From Amphimedon queenslandica (taxonomy: Eukaryota > Porifera > Demospongiae > Haplosclerida > Niphatidae): a stretch of 22,906 bases of DNA. The stretch spans positions 25,700 to 48,605 of the forward strand of contig NW_003546573.1 of NCBI RefSeq assembly GCF_000090795.2, read 5' to 3'. The notes below the pieces were generated by a model. The model did no database searches and was not told the DNA's origin. It was given only the letters and a program-made list of their open reading frames with translations. This document shows positions 1 through 7,956 of this stretch, in pieces. The position numbers and the translations under genes were made by a program. Within the stretch, counting starts at the first letter, position 1. Every line of letters starts with the position of its first letter.

Positions 1-122
1 TGCTATGAGATGTAGATGTAGTCATGTACTAAAGAATTAATATCATAATTTACTGACATTATTTGGTAAGCAAAACAATAGTTATTAGACTCTTAACACA
101 TCATATAAAAGTATTTATGTAC

Positions 123-1112
123 CTGCTGGGTTTTGGTATAGTATAACATTGTTCAAATTCCGTCTCAACTGAGAATACTTCACCACACTTTTCACATTTA
201 TAACATTTACTCTTCTCCAATAACTTAACACTAGACGTTCTCACAACTGTTCCTATAAAAATACTAATGATATAATTTTGTTGAAAAGGCATTTTAATCT
301 TGTTAAAATTGGCTATTTATATGTTCATATTATAGGAAACAAGCTGGGCCAAGTACATGTACATGGGTATATGCACATCACATATTTGAAACATTGCCTC
401 TCATTGAATTCAAAATTTATATTACATACATGCATGTTTTAAGATTTTTGATTCTATAATAACAATAGTATCTTATGTACTAACCATTAAAAGATAGAAA
501 TTTCCCTACGTCAGATGCTAATGGCACTCTATCTCTGGTATATTCCTCAAATGATGGAAGATTATGAACTCTCACTTCAACGTTATCCTTCAATATCTGT
601 AGCACAATAAAAACATCATTATCAATATTATGCTTAATAAAAATGACACAATTATTGCCTCTACTGTACAAAAAGCTACAACATTCCCCTAATCTCATAA
701 CATACAATATCAGTGCCTTCTTTAGTACTAGCAAGTAGTTTAAGAGTTTTCTTAAGTACTTGATTCAAAACTAAAAATAAAATATTAAATTTAATTATTT
801 ATTTATGTCAACCACTCCCCTACTTGGCAAAGTGTCTAACGGACTCTTGTACAACTTCTCCCACAATCCAATCATACAGTTAGCCAACTTACTGCAGCTA
901 CACATTAATAATAAACAAGTTTCCATAAATGAATGTTACAGAGACTGAGATTAACCCACATACTCAATGGATAACGAGTAGAACAATGTTGGATCTGATG
1001 CCTCCAAGATTGATATCATCTCTCCTAAATGATTCTTCATTAGAAATCCTCGAAAGACTTCTTTATCATCTCCATCTAGTACTCGATCTAGACCTCCACT
1101 GTCAGCCATCAT
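123..1112 (-). CDS. MCM9: MCM9 DNA helicase, first five coding exons (partial, continues beyond position 1)
   Basis: MCM9 is an MCM-family helicase that works with MCM8 in homologous-recombination repair in the nucleus. Exons read on the minus strand: 964-1112, 824-897, 706-770, 485-596, 123-252. All introns are GT-AG and the phases join (2,1,0,1, leaving at 2), giving about 176 residues. Recognition is by family resemblance. The segment VGKFLSFNGTVVRTSSVKLL followed by a C-x2-C half zinc ribbon (CEKC) and EFEQCYT matches the MCM9 N-terminal OB/zinc region. The upstream helical part (VFRGFL, then LPILNQVLKKTLKLL) also lines up with the MCM9 N-terminus. The ATPase domain lies outside the window. 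The start is one of two adjacent ATGs (1112 or 1109), agreeing with the short N-terminus of MCM9. The start lies only 134 bp beyond the stop codon of the upstream CARD gene. MCM8 or another MCM paralogue is less likely. The start and exon 2 are the least certain parts. Confidence 0.85.
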
Positions 1113-1246
1113 GAGCCATGTGCGTCGGGGGTGGGTCCAAGTCACTCCAAGATAAGAGTCCAAATAGTCACTGTGCCATGTGGAAAAACGTGTTGGTTCA
1201 TGTGCATCAATACTAAAGTGTTTCACAATGACATTGAATCTAAACA

Positions 1247-1578
1247 TTAAACAGATCTAATAAACCTATTATAATTATCTAATAGTGTCTGTGCTAGTCT
1301 ATCAGCTCTTCTTGTATTCTCTTGTTTAATTATTTCTAGAAACAAACCAAAATCTTCTCCATCCTCTCTAATGGATGCTTTAACTAAACTAAGCAGCTCA
1401 TCCATTCTTTGATTAGCAGTTAGTCCACATCTTTCATCAAGAGCTTTATTTCTCTCTCGTTCGTTTATCATCCTCTTCTCAAGTAGCTTATCTATTAATG
1501 TATTCAGATCAAGCCTCTCCTTTATCATTCCAGTACATTCTGTCATTACTCTATGAGCAATATCAGATCTAAATGTAC
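1247..1578 (-). other. CARD (death-fold) exon, C-terminus of the kelch-ZU5 protein
   Basis: The last coding exon encodes residues 938-1047. It has the CARD pattern of six amphipathic helices: a helix ending in LIDKLLEKRMINERER, then a region with T-A-N-Q-R-M-D-E-L-L-S-L-V, then the FGLFLEIIKQ helix and a final RLAQTLLDNY helix. CARDs make homotypic contacts with other CARDs. The domain ends seven residues before the stop, as in NLRP1 and CARD8. A Death domain or DED is possible, but the ID-LLE-R-INE-E and F-FLEII spacing favours CARD. Confidence 0.75.
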
Positions 1579-4500
1579 CTATTAATGATACAAATTCAGT
1601 GATTAGTGTGTTATTGCATTAATATCAATCATACCTTCTTCAGTCTCTCTCCTGGTTTGACTGATACTAGCAGTAGAGGAGCTTGAGCTAGTACTGTCTA
1701 CTGCACAAATATAAATAGTCAAAACTAGCTATAGACCCATGTCATTAACTAACTTGTATGTGACAGAGGAGGTGTTCGGTTGATGTAAATAATTTTTGAA
1801 GGATCTATCCCAATTAATTCAATGGGACAATGAAGTGGATCCTTAGCAATACCAGGTTTAGCATACACTGATATATGGATACTGGAACACATAGGATTAT
1901 CAATAAACTTGTCCACTACATATTGAGGTATCTACAACAATGATAAATAAGTAACAGTCATACAAACGTATAATCACTAGATATATACTTGTATTGGAGA
2001 CTGGTCAGGATGTACAGTCCATCCTGATTCAAGTGATGGAGTATCTTGTAGACACAACTGAAGGATACCATCAGGTTGATTGTACTTGAATATGACAAAT
2101 GGTCCATCTTGTTCAGCATTAGAATGTGTATTTTGTAGGTACTACAATTTTTGATAAAATAAGAATTTAATTTCATTACAAACCTGCTGAAGAACTTTCA
2201 AATCTCTAACAACAGAAAATGTGGTCATCCATTGATTAACTTTCTTCTCCTCATGATACATCATTCCAGTGTATAATACATCATTTTGAGCAACTCCTGC
2301 ATAAGAATTATGTATAATATTGTACTGCATGTTTGTTAAAATTAAGAACTGACAAACCTTTATTGTTACTTGTTCTTTGTTTCACTTCACCTTCAGACAA
2401 TTTAATACTAGCAATAGAAGCTTCATTTAAAGTACCTAATAAGAATGTACAATTATACTCATGACAAGAACAAGCTGATACCAGAATTTGATTCAACTTG
2501 TACTTCCTGATTAGAGCCATCATTTACTGATTCTATTATGAAAAATAGAATTTTACAATAAGTCACTCACCTAATCCTGCACTATTCATTAGTGAGAGTT
2601 GTGAAGTGCTAGTCTCTCCTGCTCCATTGACACTAACATTATGTGTGTCATCATTAGATCCTAAAAAATTAATATTTTCAAAATACGCATGATATATGTG
2701 TATGTATACCTTCAGGTGGTGTCTCATAACCTTCCTCACTCTCACTGTCACTAGGTGTGTCTCCATTACTCATCTCAGCTACAATACCCATACAACAGAA
2801 TTGGTCACGCTTTATTGATCCGTATCTTTTCCCAACTCTAAAACATCCTCCTTCAACTATACTGAACTGGTAAGGAGATTTCAGTGGAGCTCTCACAAAC
2901 TTGAGGCAACCAGTCTGACTAGTCTTCCTTAGATCCACACAATGTTGTAGCTCTATTACCAGTGGTTTTAATAGTCCCTTAGATACTGATATTGCATATA
3001 CTGCACTCACTAGCACAGTACCTTTGGGTACCTTGAAATTACCACCAGCTAGTGCACTAACAGCTACTTCAGTATCCTTGGACGCTGCTCCTTGAGGACA
3101 CTCTAATCTGAATCCATATTTCTCCCACTGGAGTGAGTGAGACCTGTCTCCTTGTAGGATAAAGAGCTTCTGTCCAGCTATAATGACACTAGAGTCTAGT
3201 GAATCTGAACAATACAGACACATTACATTAAGATATACATGTAACTGGCCTATGATCAATTTAATACATACAGTTAGTACATGTAGCAATTAAATTAAAT
3301 ATGCATTGAAGGGATCAGATAATTATAAAAAGACAAACCTGACTGAGGAATAAGGTAATCAAACTGAACTGATGCATCCTTGTGATCTTTTACTTGCTGA
3401 TGCAGCTGCTGCTGAAGTGATTCGATCTTTTCCTGTAATCCTTGTCTCAATTTCTTTTCCTCTTTCTTCTCCTCGTCCAGTTTATTTTCTAATGACTTGA
3501 TGATCTCATCCTGTTCTTCATGAGCATCTTCCCTTTCTTTTTGTTTTTTTAGAGTTGAAGCCATTAACCTTTGTTCTTCTTTTATTTGATTCTGCAGCTG
3601 TAGATTCTGCTCTTCAAGTGATGCTTTGGCTATATATAACTGCTCAAGAAGATAGGTAACTTTCTGGAGTTGCTGAGTAAATTGAGCCTCATTTTCTTTC
3701 TTTAGGATTACTTTAAGCTCTTTTGTCTGCTGAAAAATTTCTTCGTCATATTCATCCTGGAATAACTGCTCATATTGTCGATCTTTATCAATTTGATACA
3801 CTTCTTCATCTAGTTGTATTTGCCATTCTCTCTTCCTTTCTGCAAGCTCTTCCTCATACCAGTCAAGATAAATATATCTGCTAGACCAGTGCATACGACT
3901 AGCAAATGCTATAAAACAATAAAAATCTATTTAGTATTACTAGACATTAAATGGGCAAGCCTAAGTTTTGCATTTAGGAAGCATTAAAAAAAGATAGCTA
4001 AAAGAAGTCAGTGCACAAAATAATGATATAGCTAGATAGGTAGTCTTGCCCCACCCCTTCGCTACCTTAGGTAGCGAAGGGGTGTGATGAAACTACTAGA
4101 TAGCTATAGGCAGCTGTAGCAATGTAGCCTCCAAGTAAGAAGTTGCTTTCTTAACCTTCTTTAATTGCTGCATTTGGACCCTGGACTATAGTCTGTACAG
4201 TAAGTCAAGTTTAGTAGTCTATTATCATATAAACAAAAACGAGTTTGATAGTTACTTTATTGCATCTATAACCTCTTCTGGCTTTTGGAGAAGGCTTTGG
4301 ACAGAAATTCTGTTTTATTTTGTTGCAAGAAAACACATACCTTCTTCTCGTGTGTTAGTCACCATTTTATTTTGTGCAACCACTCCCACTTTAATTAAAT
4401 CTTAAGTCTGGGATGCCATCATAACCCTCTGAGCACGAAGAATCACATCCTTCTTGCTGCACGTGTTTTTACAATTATTTCATTAGAATGACCGAATGAT

Positions 4501-7474
4501 GCTACCCCATTAGATCATTGACAGATAAATATATAGTAGTGCGGGACGTGACCAGAAGATGGGCGTGACTGAAGATGCACATACATACATACATACAGAA
4601 GACTCTTGCTACAGTGGGGCTTGCCCCAATAATGTACTTGATACATAACATTCATGATTGTCTTTTATGTCACATGCATGTACATTTAGCAATAATGGCA
4701 AGAAAATTAGGTAGCACTTATGATTGGTGATTCTATGATTGCATAGTAATTGGTAGTTTTTAATTACAATGGTAATTTTGCAGTCATGCATACACTGATA
4801 AAGCAAAATGGTAGATTTCAGTTTGGCAAATTGCAGCTAGTCACAAATAAAACTCCGCTAATTTTTCCTGCTATACAGCAGTTTGCACACTTACTGAGCT
4901 CAATTACTGCTGTACTGTTGTAAGTTGTTTCCCCTCCAAACATTATCATCCAACTAGTGGTCCGTGTAACATTCCAGCTTGAGAGGGAATAATACTCTCT
5001 CCATGTGACACTAAATGGCAGATCCGCAAACTATAAAGATAAAAGAAATAGGTTACCGTATTTTACCAATTAAACGCCCGGGCGTTTATTTCTTAGAAGC
5101 AAAAAAATTCGTTGAAAAAAAAATAAAAAAGTGACCCTGAGCGGGAATCAAATCCCCAACTCCAGGCAAATTAGACCAGGCTCTAACTTTTAAGCACTCA
5201 GGAGCTATCGAAAGAGTGGGGGCATTATTTTTTGGTACAAATATGCGTATCTATAGCTAGAATATATTATAATGACAGGCGTTTATACGGTAAAATACAG
5301 TATGTTTATAATTGTAAATACACGTGCATGGAGAAAATAGGAATGGTTTACAATATTTTTGTAAAATTAACCCAGTAGTGGATCTAGGGGGGAGGTTGCT
5401 GGGGTTGGAACCCCACTCATAAATTTTTAATATTTTCATTGCTGCAATAGTGGTAAAAGTGCTAACCACCTAGTTTATATAGCAGGATTACTGTGGTTAA
5501 TGTATATAATTAACACAACAAGAGTTCCAAAAATGGTGGAAATGTTAATTTTACCGTGATTTTAACTACAAAATTGCGCCAAAAAGAGGGTGTAGTCAAA
5601 ATCGCGGTGCGCTTCACGTGCCATTTTATTTTGCAACCCTCCCATTTCCAAAATCCTAGATCCGCCCCTGTAACCCTCTATATAACTGCTTACTTAACAG
5701 TCAACTGTATATTCCTTACATTGTACATGCTTATTTAAAAGTCATGCTCAAAATTGAGTCTATTAAATTTTGTACATTTGTTTTAATTTCACTAAAGCAA
5801 ATTGTAGAACAAAAACTCATTTTGGTGAAGTTTCATTGTTACAACTAAGCAGGCCTCGTGAATAAACTTACTAGCTTCATCCAATTTCTGTTATTTATGT
5901 CCAACAACCAAGTATCATAGGCATTCCTAAAATTTTTTAACACTCCACCAATCACTAGCAAGTGTGGTCCAGCATCACAGCTAACAAGTACACTACAATG
6001 AGCATATCGTCCTTCTGGCCACTGTACTGATCCTCCAGGGTTAGGTGCTTCTAATATATCCTGAAAAAAATAACACTACATTGTCATGGAATTTAAACAT
6101 AGAAATTTGTTGTATAAACAACGCCTCATTTACATGTAATTACAAGACATGTAAAATGTTTTATAAAAATTTCACAATGTGCACTTTAGTTTTTTAATGT
6201 TTTTTCAGTAACCATTGCCTCGATCAGTTAGGACTAAAAATTTTGTGGCAGTAATTGTGCTGCATATATATACCAAATTTTTTTAGTAAGAAGTATACAA
6301 TTTAGAATATTTTTAAAATATTGTTTATGACTCACAACTGAGGTCTTGGCAAAACTAATAACAAACAGGTTGCTATTGTATCCATATGCAGTACGGCCCC
6401 CAAACAGTATTGCCATGTTGCTTGTAACTGATGTCAAAGTAAATGAGTGAATGGAATGCAGTCTCCATCTAGTGACTCTTGGTGATACCCATTTGCCTTT
6501 TAAAATAACAATAATAATAATATTGAGATACACATTAGAAAGAGTAGGGCTATACTCTTAACATTGGTACACACAAGTACATGTATCAAAAACCATTGTT
6601 TACACTAAAATTTGAGAAAATGAAAATGAAATCAAGCACAATGAAAATACAACAAATCAAAAAAGACAGTTTTTGTTGCTTGCTGTCAAGTGCAAAGCAA
6701 ATGATTGCATAAACTACTATATAGCACTTTATTTTGGTAGCGCTTTATTTTGGCGATTTTGCTGTAAAATTGTCATTGGCGGTTTTTAATTTGGCGATTT
6801 TTGTGTACATGTGCATTACTAAGCATGCGCATTAATGATTGGTGGTTTTAATATTGGTGATTCTGCTTCCAAACTGCCAATCACTAAAATAAAACTCCAC
6901 CAAATTAAAGTACTATACGATATAAGGATATGAAAAACTGACCTGAAGAAAGTTCATAATAGTGTATCTCACTATAATAACGATTGCTAGAAGATGATCC
7001 CCTTCCTCCTATTACTGCCAGGTAGTCCTCACCATTCAGTTGTACCGCCACCATAGCAGAGTAGGCCTTCATCTTTGGACCATGATGATCGGGACTAGAA
7101 GGAGAAAGCTCCCTCCAATTGAATGTATCCACATTGAAGGAATACAAACTATTATGAAAGCAGTCGTCATGGCCACAATAGCCACCAAAGTAGTAAATAA
7201 ATTTCCCGATTGCAACTGATGAATAACCCTCAACGCCCAGTGGAGGGTTACCATTGGTAGGCCTCTGTTCCCATTTACCAGTTGGTAAGTAACACATCTC
7301 CATAACAGATGTCATTGCTTTTTTATTTTCATCATTGTGTACCTCAGGGAGATCAGTCTGCTTCCCACCCCACATGTATAAATAGTCTCCAACTATTACT
7401 GTGGAGTGGCCAGATCTCTCAACTGGTTGATAGTCTAGATCTAATGGAGAGCAGAGAATATGAAGTGACTTCAT
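1247..7474 (-). CDS. Kelch / coiled-coil / ZU5 / UPA-like / CARD protein (14 coding exons)
   Basis: Coding exons: 6943-7474, 6336-6496, 5872-6060, 4895-5030, 3339-3908, 2710-3204, 2571-2660, 2482-2532, 2358-2435, 2184-2296, 1989-2141, 1754-1931, 1635-1700, 1247-1578. All 13 introns are GT-AG, phases agree throughout, and the total is 3144 nt = 1047 residues plus TAA. Domains by residue: six kelch blades 1-339, coiled coil about 355-515, ZU5 about 545-680, acidic/Ser linker 681-767, UPA-like 768-915, Ser-rich linker 916-937, CARD about 950-1040. There is no signal peptide or membrane segment, so it is probably cytosolic. ZU5-UPA followed by a death-fold domain is known from PIDD, UNC5, NLRP1 and CARD8, where it serves apoptotic or inflammasome signalling. 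A role as sensor or adaptor here is inference. The ATG at 7474 is chosen because an in-frame TAA lies shortly upstream with no other ATG between. Confidence 0.85.
1754..2296 (-). other. UPA-like region exons (2184-2296, 1989-2141, 1754-1931)
   Basis: These three exons encode residues 768-915. They contain NQWMTTFSVVRDLKVLQQYL, a beta-rich stretch with F-V-I-F-K-Y and I-L-Q-L-C-L, then SGWTVHPDQSPIQIPQ and SIHISVYA. The layout (Trp-led helix, two strands, a GWTV-x-P turn, closing strands) fits the UPA module that follows ZU5 in UNC5, PIDD, ankyrins and FIIND proteins. Assignment rests on position after ZU5 and on general pattern, so it is less secure than the ZU5 or CARD calls. Confidence 0.6.
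2358..2660 (-). other. Linker micro-exons 2571-2660, 2482-2532, 2358-2435
   Basis: Three small exons (90, 51 and 78 nt) encode an Asn/Ser/Glu-rich linker between ZU5 and the UPA-like region, separated by introns of 38, 46 and 61 bp. All three begin and end in phase 1, so any of them can be skipped without changing frame. No globular domain is apparent. The 46-bp intron (2436-2481) is easily missed because reading through it stays open in another frame. Confidence 0.75.
2710..3204 (-). other. ZU5 domain exon
   Basis: This exon encodes residues 530-694, entering and leaving in phase 1. ZU5 hallmarks are WEKYGFRLECPQGAA near the start, then the segments GGNFKVPKGTVLVSAVYAIS, KPLVIELQHCVDL and YQFSIVEGG. 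Near the end, YGSIKRDQFCCMGIV occupies the place where self-cleaving ZU5 domains carry His-Phe-Ser; here it reads Q664-F665-C666 (codons at 2795-2803). An acidic tail with SDSESEEGYE follows. Confidence 0.85.
3339..3908 (-). other. Coiled-coil exon
   Basis: A single 570-nt, phase 1-1 exon encodes about 190 residues. The part from about residue 355 to 515 is rich in Glu, Gln, Lys and Leu with heptad-like spacing and no proline, typical of a long parallel coiled coil that would oligomerise the protein. It joins the preceding kelch exon exactly (A + CA = Thr codon). Confidence 0.85.
4052..4084. repeat. 33-bp perfect palindrome in an intron
   Basis: CACCCCTTCGCTACCT and its exact reverse complement flank a single central T. 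Outside it, the sequences tagctagataggtagt and actactagatagcta form a further imperfect inverted repeat, extending the hairpin to about 4028-4105. Its GC content is well above that of its surroundings. It looks like a small MITE or foldback element. Confidence 0.7.
4580..4597. repeat. (CATA)n microsatellite
   Basis: About four and a half copies of CATA within an intron of the kelch-CARD gene. No function is suggested. Confidence 0.7.
5055..5301. mobile_element. MITE-like element with about 24-bp terminal inverted repeats
   Basis: The left end ACCGTATTTTACC (5055-5067) is mirrored by GGTAAAATACAGT (5289-5301). Similarity extends inward to TAAACGCC on both sides. Just inside the left end lies a perfect 18-bp palindrome TAAACGCCCGGGCGTTTA (5071-5088). 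The element is about 247 bp, has no coding capacity, and sits within intron 3 of the kelch-CARD gene. It encloses a tRNA-like segment. Confidence 0.6.
5131..5205 (-). repeat. tRNA-like (SINE-type) segment, not a functional tRNA
   Basis: A 75-nt minus-strand stretch resembles a tRNA. It has an A-box-like GAGTGCTTAAAAGTTAGAGC region, a middle part reading CTGGTCTAATTTGCCTGG, a T-arm/B-box-like GGGGATTTGATTCCC, and ends (CCTGAG / CTCAGG) able to pair as an acceptor stem. The arms are imperfect and the T loop is short, so it is more likely tRNA-derived repeat DNA than an active tRNA gene. Confidence 0.4.
5373..5670. mobile_element. hAT-like MITE (CAG...GGATCTAG ends)
   Basis: The left end CAGTAGTGGATCTAGG and the reverse complement of the right end, CAGGGGCGGATCTAGG, are near-identical inverted termini. 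TAACC occurs directly outside each end, a possible partial target-site duplication. CAGGGGCGGATC-type ends are common in non-autonomous hAT elements. There is no transposase inside the 298 bp. It lies in intron 3 of the kelch-CARD gene. Confidence 0.5.
6723..6914. mobile_element. Foldback/MITE-like element in intron 1 of the kelch-CARD gene
   Basis: The left AGCACTTTATTTTGGTAGCG and the reverse complement of the right end, AGTACTTTAATTTGGTGGAG, are diverged inverted repeats of about 36 bp. The interior repeats the phrase TTTTGGCGATTTT in variants. A related stretch with ataaaactcc is at about 4840-4860. No open frame inside. Confidence 0.45.
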
Positions 7475-7560
7475 AGTAATCTCATCAGATTTAGTAGGAA
7501 CAGAGTTTTAATGCTAGAGTCTGATCAATTTGAAAGGAATGCATGCATGTTTGTGCTTAC

Positions 7561-7573
7561 TTTTTGCTGCCAT
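7561..7573 (-). other. Possible 5' exon with short upstream ATG of the kelch-CARD gene
   Basis: On the minus strand a short ATGGCAGCAAAAA segment is followed by a good donor (GTAAGC). The nearest good acceptor, just before ATTACTATG at about 7480, would put this ATG out of frame with the kelch reading frame. It could be a 5' UTR exon carrying a short upstream reading frame, or an alternative start with a splice site I cannot place. Low confidence. Confidence 0.3.
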
Positions 7574-7574
7574 T

Positions 7575-7956
7575 CTAAATCTAAAAGAAACGAGGACAAG
7601 AAGCTGATCTAAATCGAGTATGTTCAGTGGACAGGACCTGCCCCCTTTAACATGGGGGCGGATTCATAATGTTCTGTGATTGCCACTTGAAGTCTATAAT
7701 GCAGTTTTGTAAAGACATAGATTTATAGCTTATTAGTGTAATAAAAACAATAACAAAGTTACAGTATAATTAGCTAAAATAATGGGACACATATTGCCTT
7801 TAATTTTTTTTTAATTTTCAAGCTTACATTGCCTTGTTTGGATCTATCGTAACTAATCATAATTAAAACTAAAAAACAATACAATTATCACTCAGCAATG
7901 AAAGTAATAAAGTGTGTCTGTGATCATCATTTCCACCTTCATTAAACAGTTTTTCC
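7575..7956. other. Intergenic stretch
   Basis: AT-rich sequence between the 5' end of the kelch-CARD gene and the phosphatase remnant. It should hold the promoter of the kelch-CARD gene. I see a short GC-rich inverted patch around 7640-7665 (CCCCC...GGGGG) but no recognisable motif or gene. Confidence 0.4.

Larger units (their letters stand above)
3909..4894 (-). other. Intron 4 of the kelch-CARD gene (986 bp)
   Basis: Largest intron of the gene. It holds the 33-bp palindrome at 4052-4084, a short CATA microsatellite at 4580-4597, and at about 4680-4860 a stretch resembling one end of the element at 6723-6914. No additional exon compatible with the flanking phase-1 junctions was found. Confidence 0.6.
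4895..7474 (-). other. Kelch propeller exons (6943-7474, 6336-6496, 5872-6060, 4895-5030)
   Basis: Four exons encode residues 1-339 with six kelch-type blades. Each has a hydrophobic strand running into a Gly-Gly or equivalent: LYMWGG, IYYFGG, LAVIGG, AILFGG, LLVIGG and MIMFGG. Blade ends carry the usual aromatic positions (for example NNRNWMKL). Six blades make a closed beta-propeller, generally a protein-binding surface. No BTB/BACK domain precedes it. Confidence 0.85.

Noticed and set aside
480-734. An 84-residue minus-strand open frame.
   Set aside because: It runs through an intron. Only 485-596 (exon 4) and, in another register, 706-770 (exon 3) of MCM9 are real.
951-1247. A 98-residue open frame whose ATG overlaps the CARD gene stop (TAATG), like a bacterial-style coupled gene.
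   Set aside because: Its C-terminal half is the first exon of MCM9 (964-1112), with a GTATGT donor that joins in phase to the next exons. The upstream part is 5' UTR read by chance.
2308-2523. A 71-residue minus-strand open frame.
   Set aside because: It reads across a 46-bp intron in the wrong frame; the two exons 2482-2532 and 2358-2435 fit the flanking phases and give a continuous protein.
4609-4806. A 65-residue minus-strand open frame in intron 4.
   Set aside because: No splice site in phase, low-complexity codon content, and it overlaps repeat-like DNA.
5131-5205. Functional tRNA gene.
   Set aside because: The stems are imperfect, the T loop is too short, and it lies inside a mobile element, so it is more likely tRNA-derived repeat sequence.
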